A stretch of DNA of 64,000 nucleotides from NCBI RefSeq assembly GCF_001427665.1, contig NZ_LMHC01000005.1, forward strand, positions 29,571 through 93,570, in the 5' to 3' direction. The notes beneath the pieces were generated by a model that saw nothing but the letters and a program-made list of their open reading frames with translations, was not told the DNA's origin and did not search any database. Source of the stretch: Caulobacter sp. Root655 (lineage in GTDB: Bacteria; Pseudomonadota; Alphaproteobacteria; Caulobacterales; Caulobacteraceae). Below, one piece after another: positions 52,995 to 61,247 of the stretch. The position numbers and the translations under genes were made by a program. The number at the start of each line of letters is the position of its first letter. Position 1 is the stretch's first letter.

Positions 52995-53148
52995 CGTCCG
53001 GCGGACCGAGGCGGGTGCTCCTCGGTCTGCTGCGGGACCATTTAGCGACGCCGACCAAAACTCTCGGGCAAAAATTCTCGGGCGATGTCGGATCGCCAAT
53101 CTGCCAGACGTCCTCAGGGTACGAAATCAAACCCTTGGAGAAGACGCC

Positions 53149-53643
53149 ATGGCCACCGCCACCCAAACCGTCAAAACCGCCCAGACCAACGACCGCGACC
53201 TGGCCCTGGTCCGCGTCATCGACGCCCCGGCCGAGAAGCTGTTCCGCGCCTGGACCGATCCCGAGCTGCTCAAGCAGTGGTTCGCGCCCCTGCCCTACAC
53301 CACCCCCGTCGCCGAGCTGGACGTGCGTCCGGGCGGCGCGACCATGATCGTCATGCGCGGTCCCGACGGCGTCGACATGCCCAACGGCGGCGTCTTCCTG
53401 GAGGTGGTGAAGAACGAGAAGCTGGTCTTCACCGACGCCTACACCAAGGCCTGGGAGCCGTCGGAAAAGCCGTTCATGACCGTGACCGTCACCTTCGAGG
53501 CCATGGCCGACGGCAAGACGCTCTACACCGCCCACGTCCGCCACTGGACGGTCGCCGACCGCGAGGCTCACGAGCAGATGGGCTTCCACGAAGGCTGGGG
53601 GATCTGCGCCGACCAGTTGGCGGCGCTGGTGGCGCGGATCTAG
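53149..53643 (+). CDS. SRPBCC/AHSA1-domain protein
   Basis: 164 residues with the START-like/AHSA1 profile: VRVIDAPAEKLFRAWTDPEL, LKQWFAPLPYTTPVAELDVRPGG, NEKLVFTDAY, and the C-terminal EQMGFHEGWGICADQLAALV with the conserved GW element. These proteins bind hydrophobic ligands or act as co-chaperone-like modules. No enzymatic residues can be pointed out. It stands alone downstream of the exported protein gene, with its own start after a clear gap. Confidence 0.9.
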   Translation: MATATQTVKTAQTNDRDLALVRVIDAPAEKLFRAWTDPELLKQWFAPLPYTTPVAELDVRPGGATMIVMRGPDGVDMPNGGVFLEVVKNEKLVFTDAYTKAWEPSEKPFMTVTVTFEAMADGKTLYTAHVRHWTVADREAHEQMGFHEGWGICADQLAALVARI

Positions 53644-53696
53644 GCCCTGGAACGGAGACAGGCGCCTGCGCCTGTCTCCATCGGTTCACCGCCCCC

Positions 53697-54449
53697 TCAC
53701 GCGCACTTGTTCCAGCCATGCATGTCCAGGTGGAAGTGGTCGCGATGCTCGGCGTTGTAGTCAGGGCTGAGGGTGGTGATGAACACCCGGCAGGCCCCGT
53801 CGCGCACCCGGCGCAGGAACTGGCCCTTGGGGCCGGGGTCGTTCCAGTCGCGGGCCACGTAGACCGTCTGGCCGTCGGCGAGCCTGAAGCCCGCCAGGTC
53901 GATGGCGTCGGCGCTGGCGTGCTCGCTGACCGGCCCGGCCGTCTTTCCGTACATCCGGCGACAGGAATAGGTGCCGTAGTGTTCCAGCGCCACGACGCCC
54001 TGGCCCAGCACCTCGTAGGCGGCCGGCTGCACCACCTGGCGCTCCCAGATCGACAGCGCCAGCGCCTCCTTGCAGACCATCGGCGCGTCGGTCGGCGCCA
54101 GGGCCGCCATGCCGCCGTCGATCTTCAGGGCGTCGCGCACGGTGCAGAAGCCGCCGTCGGTCTTGTCGGGCGCCTCCTCGTAGCTGAGCCCCGCCTTGCG
54201 CAGGATGGCCCGGCAGGTCGCCGGGTCCTTGCCGGCCCGGGCCGCCTTGATCCGCGTGGCCATGCCGACCGGGTCGACGACGCTCAGCGACTTCCACGGC
54301 AGGTGCTGGCGGCCGATGCCGCGCTCGGCCACCAGCGCCATGATCAGCACCAGGATCCACAGCAGCACGAGCCCCGTCAGCCCGGCCAAACGGTTCTGGC
54401 GGCGCGTGCGATGCTCGACGCGCGGATGGCGCGGGACGCGATAGGCCAT
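53697..54449 (-). CDS. Extensin-family (DUF/PF06904) membrane-anchored protein
   Basis: 250 residues. One N-terminal transmembrane helix (LTGLVLLWILVLIMALVAE) follows a short basic head; the rest is periplasmic. The extensin-like C-terminal domain is recognisable by conserved cysteines (TCRAIL, FCTVRDAL, VCKEAL, YSCRRMYG, GACRVFI, NKC) and the HASADAIDLAGF and HRDHFHLDMHGWNKC elements with zinc-ligand-like histidines. Related proteins act at the cell wall; activity is not known. The ATG at 54449 has no Shine-Dalgarno sequence in front (a C-run precedes it), which is unusual. Confidence 0.85.
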   Translation of the reverse strand: MAYRVPRHPRVEHRTRRQNRLAGLTGLVLLWILVLIMALVAERGIGRQHLPWKSLSVVDPVGMATRIKAARAGKDPATCRAILRKAGLSYEEAPDKTDGGFCTVRDALKIDGGMAALAPTDAPMVCKEALALSIWERQVVQPAAYEVLGQGVVALEHYGTYSCRRMYGKTAGPVSEHASADAIDLAGFRLADGQTVYVARDWNDPGPKGQFLRRVRDGACRVFITTLSPDYNAEHRDHFHLDMHGWNKCA

Positions 54450-54510
54450 GGGGGGGAGAGCGCTCGAATGGTTAACGCTCAAGCCTTGCCTTAGGGGCCG
54501 CGCTTTAACA

Positions 54511-54677
54511 ACCCTCTCCCAGCGGGAGAGGGAGGGGTCCGCCGCGTAGCGGTGGGAGGGTGAGGGGTTACACCCTCGCCGATTTCCCACACGCCCTGCC
54601 GGCACGCCGTCCGACGTCTAAGCCCCTCACCCTCCCAAGCTTCGCCTGGGCCCCTCCCTCTCCCTTTGGGAGAGGGT
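54511..54677. repeat. Dispersed repeat, family C
   Basis: ACCCTCTCCCAGCGGGAGAGGG with GGTGGGAGGGTGAGGGG on the left, and CCCCTCACCCTCCC with CCCTCTCCCTTTGGGAGAGGGT on the right. It lies between the divergent extensin-family and MFS genes. Confidence 0.8.
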
Positions 54678-54735
54678 TCAAGACTCTTGGCTCCCCCGTC
54701 GGAAACGGGCATCTACCGCCTCCCCGGAGACGCTC

Positions 54736-56112
54736 ATGACTTCCCCAAACAGCTGGCGCGCCCTGCTGAACGCCGAACTGGCCCCGCGCTTCGCCCTGCT
54801 GTGCCTGGGGATCTGGCTGAACGCGGCCGACACCCTGGTGACCGTGACGATCATGCCCAGCGTGGCGCGCGAGATCGGCGGCTACCAGTATTTCGGCTGG
54901 TCGGTGGCCGCCTTCCTGCTGGGTTCGATCCTGGCGGGAGCCTGCGCCGGCAAGCTGTCGATCCGTTTCGGCCTGCGCAACGCCACCGCCCTGGCCGGGG
55001 TGTTCTACGTCCTCGGCTGCGCCATGGGCGCGCTGGCGCCGGAGTTCCTGACCTTCGTGGCCGGCCGCCTGGTCCAGGGCCTAGGCGCGGGGGCGATCGT
55101 CTCGCTGTGCTACGTGGCCATCACCGCCCTGTTCCCCGAACGGCTGTGGCCGCGCGTCTACGGCGCGGTGGCCGGGGTGTGGGGCGCGGCGACCCTGCTG
55201 GGTCCGTTGTGCGGCGGGCTGTTCGCCCAGGCCGGCTTCTGGCGCGGGGCCTTCTGGCTGTTCGTGGTCCAGGGCGTGATCTTCGTCGGCGCGGTGCTGG
55301 TCATGGTGCCCGCCGCGCCGAGAGCGCTCGAAGGCGGCCGCATCCCGCGCCGGCAGCTGGCCCTGCTGACGGTCGGCGTCTCGCTGATCGCGGCGGCCGG
55401 CGTCATCGGGGGCCAACTGGTCCCGGCGCTCTGCGCGGCGCTGGGCGTGGTGGCCATGGCCGCCATGCTGCTGGTCAACGGCCGCTCGGACAACCGCTTG
55501 CTGCCCAAGGCGGCGGGCGACCTGACCACCGCCACGGGCCTGGGCCTGCTGGTGATCTTCGCCTGCGAGGCCGCCGCCATCGGCTTCACCGTCTATGGCC
55601 CGGCCTTCATCCAGGCCCTGCACGGCGCCAGCCCCCTGCTCAGCGGCTATGTGATCGGCGGCGTGGCGGCCGGCTGGACGGCCTGCTCGTTCGCGGTCGC
55701 CGGCCTGGGGCCCGGGCGCGAGGGCCTGGCCATCCGCCTGGGCGCGGCCGTCATCGTCGTGGGCGTGGCCTGGGGCGCGTTCGAGATGGCCCACGGGTCT
55801 CTGGTCGGGGTGGCCCTGTCGATGATCACCCTGGGCGCCGGGTTCGGAATCTGCTGGGCGTTCCTGGCCAAGCGGGTGATCGGCGCCGCCCCCACCGACG
55901 AACAGGCCCTGGCCTCGGCCGCCGTGCCCACCACCCAGCTGATCGGCGGCGCGGCCGGCTCGGCGGCGGCCGGCGCCCTGGCCAACCTCCTCGGCTTCGC
56001 CCACGGCGTCGACGCCACGGTCGGCCACGCCCACGGCTTCTGGCTGTTCGCGGCGTTCACGCCGCTGGCGCTGGCGGGGCTGGCGGCGGCCTGGCGGCTG
56101 GGGCGGGATTAG
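54736..56112 (+). CDS. MFS transporter, DHA2-like
   Basis: 458 residues, twelve to fourteen helices. CAGKLSIRFGLRNATALAG is the loop signature and RLVQGLGAGAIVSLCYVAITALFP corresponds to helix 4/5 of drug-export MFS proteins. The final part (PTTQLIGGAAGSAAAGALANLLG) is typical of this group. It ends in a convergent overlap with hepT: the two stop codons share two bases. No neighbouring regulator suggests its substrate. Confidence 0.88.
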   Translation: MTSPNSWRALLNAELAPRFALLCLGIWLNAADTLVTVTIMPSVAREIGGYQYFGWSVAAFLLGSILAGACAGKLSIRFGLRNATALAGVFYVLGCAMGALAPEFLTFVAGRLVQGLGAGAIVSLCYVAITALFPERLWPRVYGAVAGVWGAATLLGPLCGGLFAQAGFWRGAFWLFVVQGVIFVGAVLVMVPAAPRALEGGRIPRRQLALLTVGVSLIAAAGVIGGQLVPALCAALGVVAMAAMLLVNGRSDNRLLPKAAGDLTTATGLGLLVIFACEAAAIGFTVYGPAFIQALHGASPLLSGYVIGGVAAGWTACSFAVAGLGPGREGLAIRLGAAVIVVGVAWGAFEMAHGSLVGVALSMITLGAGFGICWAFLAKRVIGAAPTDEQALASAAVPTTQLIGGAAGSAAAGALANLLGFAHGVDATVGHAHGFWLFAAFTPLALAGLAAAWRLGRD

Positions 56113-56459
56113 GTTGCGCTGTCCATGGCGACGATCCGCTCGACAGCCGTCGCCAGCGGATCGAGCTCCACCACCACGATCGACCACAGGATGGAGAAGC
56201 TGAGATCGTCGTAGCCGTGGGCGATGCGATGGCGAAGATTGATCGCATCCCGCCAGTCGGCCTCCGGCGCCAGCGCCCGCACTTCAGGTGAAATCTTCGA
56301 AGCGTTCTCGCCGATGGCCAGCAGGTTCATGGCGACCGCGTCGCAAGTCCGAGGGTCAGCCAGGAAAACCGCCTGATCCATGTCCCGCGTATAGAGCCGG
56401 ATACGCCCTATCGCCTGGAGTATCCGCGACAGATAGAGGCTGTCGGCCGGATCACGCAA
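56109..56459 (-). CDS. hepT: HepT-like HEPN ribonuclease toxin
   Basis: 116 residues, an all-helical HEPN (DUF86) protein. The RX4HXY active motif is intact in INLRHRIAHGYDDLSFS: R, four residues, H, one residue, Y. The N-terminus has YLSRILQAIGRIRLYTRDMD and the middle MNLLAIGENASKIS, both typical. In the Shewanella HepT-MntA pair this RNase is inactivated when MntA adds AMP to the tyrosine of the motif. The reading frame overlaps mntA by eight bases. Confidence 0.93.
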   Translation of the reverse strand: MRDPADSLYLSRILQAIGRIRLYTRDMDQAVFLADPRTCDAVAMNLLAIGENASKISPEVRALAPEADWRDAINLRHRIAHGYDDLSFSILWSIVVVELDPLATAVERIVAMDSAT

Positions 56460-56742
56460 AGACGGCCTCGCCTAGCACCCTCTGCTGGATCAGGTCGTGC
56501 AGGCCGTCTGGCGTCACCAGATCGACCGGTCGGCCGAACAGCGCCGCCAGGTCCCGCTCCAGCCGAAAGAAGCCGAACCCCGGAAGCGTGGCCGGCAGGA
56601 ACTCCACCAGTACGTCCACGTCGCTGTCGGGCCCCGCCTCGCCCCGCGCCGTCGAGCCGAACACGCCGACCCGCTGGACGCCGTAGCGGTCCAACAGCGG
56701 CTTGGCCGCGCGCAGTTTGGCGAGGGCTTCGTCGAGGGTCAT
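56452..56742 (-). CDS. mntA: MntA-like nucleotidyltransferase antitoxin
   Basis: 96 residues. The minimal nucleotidyltransferase signature GSTARGEAGPDSDVDVLVEF contains the GSx10DxD metal-binding motif, and the C-terminus (DLVTPDGLHDLIQQRVLGEAVFA) is the usual MNT end. It should AMPylate and silence HepT. ATG 56742 was chosen as the family start; the frame extends far upstream without conservation. It lies directly upstream of hepT in the standard antitoxin-toxin order of this class. Confidence 0.9.
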   Translation of the reverse strand: MTLDEALAKLRAAKPLLDRYGVQRVGVFGSTARGEAGPDSDVDVLVEFLPATLPGFGFFRLERDLAALFGRPVDLVTPDGLHDLIQQRVLGEAVFA

Positions 56743-57053
56743 GAGGGGAGTGTAGCACGGAAGCGGAACGCCAGCATCGATATGGGGCGCGCGTTCGCCC
56801 TCAAATCCTGAAAGCCCGACAGCCGCACCACATCGCCATGCGGAATGGGTGTGTGTCCCTCTTTCTGCGCTTCGCGCGGGCCCCGCTTGCGGAGCCGAAC
56901 AGACGGCGCCCCGTGCCACGGTGTCAATTCAGCGCACTGTCACCGTAGTCCACACCGTCATCCAAGACGCTCGATCGAGCTGGCTTCTATTGTCGTGGGA
57001 GTGCTTGGAGTTTCCAAGCTTTACGAAGTCGTCGCGCCGCTACTTGGGAAGTT
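56743..57053. other. Gene-free stretch bordering a low-GC insertion
   Basis: No credible ORF. It contains a small C/G hairpin (GCGCTTCGCGC) and, at 56934-56947, the 14-mer GCACTGTCACCGTA that recurs at 58901-58914 on the other side of the low-GC genes. Confidence 0.5.
56934..56947. repeat. Direct repeat, left copy, flanking the low-GC insertion
   Basis: GCACTGTCACCGTA is identical to the sequence at 58901-58914 and in the same orientation. The two copies bracket the 76-residue gene, the SRAP remnant and the low-GC orphan gene. Confidence 0.7.
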
Positions 57054-57284
57054 CTAGATCAAGGTCCTGCCGTTGCGGCCCTTCATCTCCTGGGCCCGGC
57101 GGCGGAACTCGGCCGCGACAGCGTGCGCCAAGACCGGACCGCCATCGTAGGCATTGGGATTGGCGATCGCGCCTCGGGCCAAGCGCTCGAGATCCTCAGG
57201 GGTGTTGCCCGTCCCATATTCGCCGAGGATCTCGCTGACCTCCTTGGCGACTCGGCCGGGGTGAGAATTGGGGATGTCAGCCAT
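57054..57284 (-). CDS. Hypothetical 76-residue protein
   Basis: MADIPNSHPGRVAKEVSEIL and a helical remainder ending FRRRAQEMKGRNGRTLI. It has no membrane segment and no recognisable domain. The ATG at 57284 has CAGGCC upstream. It sits inside the region between the two direct repeats and may have come with the insertion, but codon use is similar to the host. Whether it is expressed is unknown. Confidence 0.5.
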   Translation of the reverse strand: MADIPNSHPGRVAKEVSEILGEYGTGNTPEDLERLARGAIANPNAYDGGPVLAHAVAAEFRRRAQEMKGRNGRTLI

Positions 57285-57415
57285 GTCGGGCCTGGCGAAA
57301 GTCTAGCTCGGGGGATGAGGGCGGGAAGCGCTCTAGACCTGCACGGCTGCAATTGTGCACAACTGCAAGATTGCGGAATTCCACAACGGCCTCCGCCGAG
57401 CCCCGGAGGGAGACG

Positions 57416-57568
57416 TCTCATCCCAAGACCATGCCGGTGATCTTGACGACGGAGGAGGGGCTTGATGTTTGGCTGCAGGTTCCGTGGTCAGAGGCGAGGG
57501 GTCTGCGGCTCCCGCTGAAGGACGGGACGCTGACGGTCGCCGCGCGGAGCGAACGCCAGGGGGTGTCG
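57416..57568 (+). pseudogene. 3' fragment of an SRAP/YedK (HMCES-like) gene
   Basis: About 50 codons read SHPKTMPVILTTEEGLDVWL followed by PWSEARGLRLPLKDGTLTVA and SERQGV. This is the C-terminal end of the SOS-response-associated peptidase/HMCES family, where MPVIL and the PLPDGALTIVAR element are conserved. The first three quarters of the protein, with the catalytic Cys2 and the DNA-binding part, are absent, so this is a degraded remnant. It lies directly upstream of the low-GC orphan gene, and the insertion may have destroyed it. The rest of 57285-57651 shows no gene. Confidence 0.75.
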
Positions 57569-57651
57569 CCAGTGATGAGCCTTTCTATAGTGAGGCTTTG
57601 CTTCATGATCATCTGGCGTAGATCCATAAAAGGACTTCTACGGGGGCGGAT

Positions 57652-58839
57652 ATGGAAGTAGATAAAACACGGAGTGTATTTACTAAATGCTTTGAAATTG
57701 TAAACAGATTGTCCGAAATGGAGCAAAAGTTACAACAATACCACACTCCTAATAAGTATTTGAAATCATTGGAAGATGGATCCAGGCCCCTTTTATCCAT
57801 CATGGGGACTTCACGGACATTCATTGAAGCTGATTGGTTTGAAATAAGCAACGCTTTATCAAATCTTCAAGGCGCAACAATATCTATTCGTACTTCATTG
57901 TCGGATGTTATGTCCGGATCCGCCTATGCGGAAATTCTGGAGCTTACCGGAGATGTGATTTATTCAATCAGCGAGGCGTTGGCTGACATTCCTTGGTTAG
58001 ACGAGCAGAACGATATTGGCGGTATGGTCGCGACGCCGGGTCAGCTTCCCGCACCAACCCAATTTGCACTACGCAATGGAAGGTTGGTCGTCGCGCAGCC
58101 TAGCAATCAAATCGAACCCGAGAGAATCGGCGCTGCGGAAGTCGCTCTCAAGCAGTTGCTGCGCCAAGCCAAACGTCTCGCCGAAGATATTGACAATTCG
58201 AATCTCGAGCTGCGGTTCAGGGCCGAGTTCAACGAGTTCGCCCAGCTGCTGGGGGAAGGCGGAAATCCGGTCGCAATTGGCCTGGCGGCGTTGAGCCAAA
58301 AGGCGGTCTGTGAAGCGTACCAAGCTGAAATCCCTGATATCCTTGGCACCCAGATAACGGCCCTTCTCATCGGGGTCGGCATGTACGTCGCACAAGATCG
58401 CCAGTGGCAGGCGTTTTCCGAACAGGCGGCGCTCGCCGAGTTCACGCCTCAGGTCGCCAGGGATGCGATCGCGACTGCGGATGCCGTTGAAGCAGCGCTG
58501 AAGCAGTACCCCGAACTGGCGGATCCAGAGGTGCCCGCCACGATCAAGCTGATTAGGGAGTGGATCCACGATCCGAGAGGGGCATCAAATCGCCTGGTCC
58601 TTGGCCTTGTCCGAACCCTAGAGAATTTGGCCACGGCGGCGTGGGAGCAGTTCACGTCCTTGTTGGGGGCCGTAGCCGCTTCGGCTCGAAAGCAGGTGGC
58701 GTTTGTCGGCGGTGCCATAGCGGCTGCTGCGGTCCTTCACGCTGCGGCTGGCCTGTTCCACGTTCCGATGCCTGAGCTGGGCTGGATGAAGATGATCCCG
58801 AAAGCCATCGAGGCTGGCCTGAGCAAGATTGGTGACTAG
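57652..58839 (+). CDS. Orphan 395-residue protein, low-GC 5' half
   Basis: The protein begins MEVDKTRSVFTKCFEIVNRL and is mainly helical. The first 120 residues are encoded by DNA far poorer in GC than anything else in the window (runs such as AAATGCTTTGAAATTG), while the 3' part returns towards the local average, which suggests a foreign origin or a fused gene. Near the C-terminus (residues 345-375) a hydrophobic Ala/Gly-rich stretch, KQVAFVGGAIAAAAVLHAAA, could be a membrane helix. I recognise no domain. The ATG follows a GGGGGCGGAT sequence. It could be a defence or mobile-element cargo gene, but nothing in the sequence proves this. Confidence 0.7.
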   Translation: MEVDKTRSVFTKCFEIVNRLSEMEQKLQQYHTPNKYLKSLEDGSRPLLSIMGTSRTFIEADWFEISNALSNLQGATISIRTSLSDVMSGSAYAEILELTGDVIYSISEALADIPWLDEQNDIGGMVATPGQLPAPTQFALRNGRLVVAQPSNQIEPERIGAAEVALKQLLRQAKRLAEDIDNSNLELRFRAEFNEFAQLLGEGGNPVAIGLAALSQKAVCEAYQAEIPDILGTQITALLIGVGMYVAQDRQWQAFSEQAALAEFTPQVARDAIATADAVEAALKQYPELADPEVPATIKLIREWIHDPRGASNRLVLGLVRTLENLATAAWEQFTSLLGAVAASARKQVAFVGGAIAAAAVLHAAAGLFHVPMPELGWMKMIPKAIEAGLSKIGD

Positions 58840-58900
58840 GGCCGGGAGCGGCCTTCTCACGCGAAATGTGACTTTTTACATGTTCATTGACAGATTAAAT

Positions 58901-58914
58901 GCACTGTCACCGTA
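58901..58914. repeat. Direct repeat, right copy, flanking the low-GC insertion
   Basis: GCACTGTCACCGTA, the second copy of the 14-mer at 56934-56947, preceded here by ATTGACAGATTAAAT. Confidence 0.7.
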
Positions 58915-58920
58915 ATCGGG

Positions 58921-58985
58921 CGCGTGAATGCCGCGCTTGCGGCGGTCCCGGATCGGCGGCCCTCCGGGCCTTGTCCGGGATGACA
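58921..58985. repeat. Partial family B repeat
   Basis: GCGGTCCCGGATCGGC followed by GGCCTTGTCCGGGATGACA corresponds to one arm of repeat family B; the left arm starting TTGTCATCC is missing. It lies just downstream of the ecm stop. Confidence 0.6.
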
Positions 58986-58989
58986 GGAT

Positions 58990-60978
58990 CTACGCCTCCG
59001 CCTCCACCGCCGCCTCCACCAGCCGCACCACATCCCCCATGATCTCGGTGATCTTGAAGTCCTTGGGGGTGTAGATCCGCGCCACGCCCATCTGCTTGAG
59101 GATCAGGGCGTCGCCGTCGGGGATGATGCCGCCGACCACCACGGGGATGTGGTCCAGGCCCTCGGCGCGCATCACGCGGATCACTTCCTGCACCAGGTCC
59201 AGGTGCGAACCCGACAGGATCGACAGGCCCACCACGTGGGCGCGGCCCTCCTTGGCGCGGCGGACGATCTCCTCGGGGGTCGAGCGGATGCCGTCATAGA
59301 TCACTTCCATGCCGACCGCGCGGGCCCGGGTGGCGATCTGTTCGGCGCCGTTGGAGTGGCCGTCCAGGCCTGGCTTGCCGACCAGGTAGGTCAGGGTGCG
59401 GCCGAGCACCTCGGACACCCGCTCGACCTCGCGCTTGACCGCCTCGACGTCCTCGGCCTCGCCGGTCGAGACCACCACGGCGACGCCGGTCGGGCCGCGA
59501 TACTCGCCGAACACCTCGCGCAGGGCCCCGGCCCACTCGCCGGTGGTGATCCCGGCCCTGGCGGCGATAATCGAGGGTTCCATGATATTCCGGCCATCGG
59601 CGGCAGCGGCCTTCAGGTCGGCCAGGGCGGCCTCGGCGGCGACCGGGTCGCGGGCCGTCCGCCAGGCCTTCAAGCGCTCGACGACGCCGGCCTCCAGGCG
59701 CGGATCGACGGTCTCGATGCTGCTTTCGCCGGCCGACAACGGCGAGTCCTCGGTGTCGGTCCAGCGGTTGACGCCGACCACGGTCATGTCGCCGGTCTCG
59801 ACCGAGCGCACCCGCCGGGCGTTGGAGCCGACCAGTTCGCCCTTCATGTAATCGATGGCGTTCTGGGCGCCGCCCATGTCGTCGATCAGCGCCAGCTGGG
59901 CCAGCGCCCCGGCCGACAGCTCGGCGACCTTGGCCTCGACCACGTGGCTGCCGTCGAACAGGTCCTCGTATTCCAGCAGGTCGGTCTCGTAGGCCAAGAC
60001 CTGTTGCAGCCGCAGCGACCATTGCTGGTCGAAGGGGCGCGGCAGGCCCAGGGCTTCGTTCCAGGCCGGCAGCTGCAAGGCCCGGCAGCGGGCGTCCTTG
60101 CTGAGCGTGACGGCCAGGGCCTCGATGAGAATGCGGTAGACGTTGTTCTCGGGCTGCTGCTCGGTCAGGCCCAGGCTGTTGACCTGCACGCCATAGCGGA
60201 ACCGCCGGGCCTTCTTGTCCTGGACGCCGTAGCGCTCCAGCAGGATCTGGTCCCACAGCCGGGTGAACGACCGCATCTTGCACAGCTCGGTGACGAACCG
60301 CACGCCGGCATTGACGAAGAAGCTGATCCGCGAGGCGACGATCTCGAAGTCTTCCTCGGGCACCTGGCCGCCGGCCTTGACGGTGTCGAGCACGCTGATG
60401 GCGGTGGCCAGGGCGAAGGCCAGCTCCTGCTCCGGCGTCGCCCCGGCCTCCTGCAGGTGGTAGCTGCAGACGTTCATCGGGTTCCATTTCGGAACCTCGC
60501 GGTAGCACCAGGCGATCATGTCGCCGATCAGCCGCAGGCTCGGGCCCGGCGGAAAGATGTAGGTGCCGCGGCTCAGATATTCCTTGATCAGGTCGTTCTG
60601 GGTGGTGCCCTGCAAGAGCTTGCGGTCGGCCCCCTGCTCGTCGCCCAGCGCCACGTACATCGCCAGCAGCCAGGCAGCCGGGGCGTTGATGGTCATCGAG
60701 GTGTTGGACTGCTCCAGCGGGATCTGGTCGAACAGCTGGCGCATGTCGCCCAGGTGGCTGATCGGCACCCCGACCTTGCCGACCTCGCCGCGCGCCAGGA
60801 TGTGGTCGGCGTCGTAGCCGGTCTGGGTGGGCAGGTCGAAGGCGACGGAGAGGCCGGTCTGGCCCTTGGCCAGGTTGGCCCGATACAGCGCGTTGGACTT
60901 CTCGGCCGTGGAGTGACCCGCATAGGTGCGGAAAATCCAGGGCGCGTCAGGCGCGTGCTGGAACGGCTTGGTCGTCAT
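58990..60978 (-). CDS. ecm: Ethylmalonyl-CoA mutase (MeaA/Ecm), B12-dependent
   Basis: 662 residues in one chain. The N-terminal mutase barrel starts WIFRTYAGHSTAEKSNALYR and GLSVAFDLPTQTGYDADH; the C-terminal cobalamin-binding domain (about 525-655) has the base-off motif DxHxxG as LDGHSNG, then GLSILSGSH and VVVGGIIPDGD. The DLPTQTGYD form and single-subunit length fit the MeaA/ethylmalonyl-CoA mutase group rather than the two-subunit methylmalonyl-CoA mutase. It isomerises (2R)-ethylmalonyl-CoA to methylsuccinyl-CoA in the ethylmalonyl-CoA pathway for acetate assimilation. Crotonyl-CoA carboxylase/reductase and the other pathway genes are not in the window. Confidence 0.9.
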   Translation of the reverse strand: MTTKPFQHAPDAPWIFRTYAGHSTAEKSNALYRANLAKGQTGLSVAFDLPTQTGYDADHILARGEVGKVGVPISHLGDMRQLFDQIPLEQSNTSMTINAPAAWLLAMYVALGDEQGADRKLLQGTTQNDLIKEYLSRGTYIFPPGPSLRLIGDMIAWCYREVPKWNPMNVCSYHLQEAGATPEQELAFALATAISVLDTVKAGGQVPEEDFEIVASRISFFVNAGVRFVTELCKMRSFTRLWDQILLERYGVQDKKARRFRYGVQVNSLGLTEQQPENNVYRILIEALAVTLSKDARCRALQLPAWNEALGLPRPFDQQWSLRLQQVLAYETDLLEYEDLFDGSHVVEAKVAELSAGALAQLALIDDMGGAQNAIDYMKGELVGSNARRVRSVETGDMTVVGVNRWTDTEDSPLSAGESSIETVDPRLEAGVVERLKAWRTARDPVAAEAALADLKAAAADGRNIMEPSIIAARAGITTGEWAGALREVFGEYRGPTGVAVVVSTGEAEDVEAVKREVERVSEVLGRTLTYLVGKPGLDGHSNGAEQIATRARAVGMEVIYDGIRSTPEEIVRRAKEGRAHVVGLSILSGSHLDLVQEVIRVMRAEGLDHIPVVVGGIIPDGDALILKQMGVARIYTPKDFKITEIMGDVVRLVEAAVEAEA

Positions 60979-61112
60979 CCTGCGCTTCCCGTTTATCGTT
61001 CTTAATTACCAACGATCATGAACCGGGTTTTGCTGCGACGCAATATCGCAAGAGCGAAGAGCGCGACCCAGGATCCATGGACCGTTGGCCGATAGGACCG
61101 GCGGAACCGCCG

Positions 61113-61217
61113 TGCGTCCTTCGAGGCCCTCCTACGGAGGGCGCCTCAGGATGAGGAACTCAGCAACAGAGCGCCTCATCCTGAGGTGCGAGCCGCAGGC
61201 GAGCCTCGAAGGACGCA
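61113..61217. repeat. Dispersed palindromic repeat, family A
   Basis: TGCGTCCTTCGAGGC and GCGCCTCAGGATGAGG on the left, CCTCATCCTGAGGTGC and GCCTCGAAGGACGCA on the right, matching 3252-3355. It lies between ecm and the DUF962 gene. Confidence 0.85.
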
Positions 61218-61247
61218 CGGCGAACGCTATCGTCTACAGGACCGAGT

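Noticed and set aside
60979..61112. Possible cobalamin riboswitch upstream of the B12-dependent ecm gene
   Set aside because: No B12-box sequence or long structured leader is visible; only about 130 bp before the repeat.
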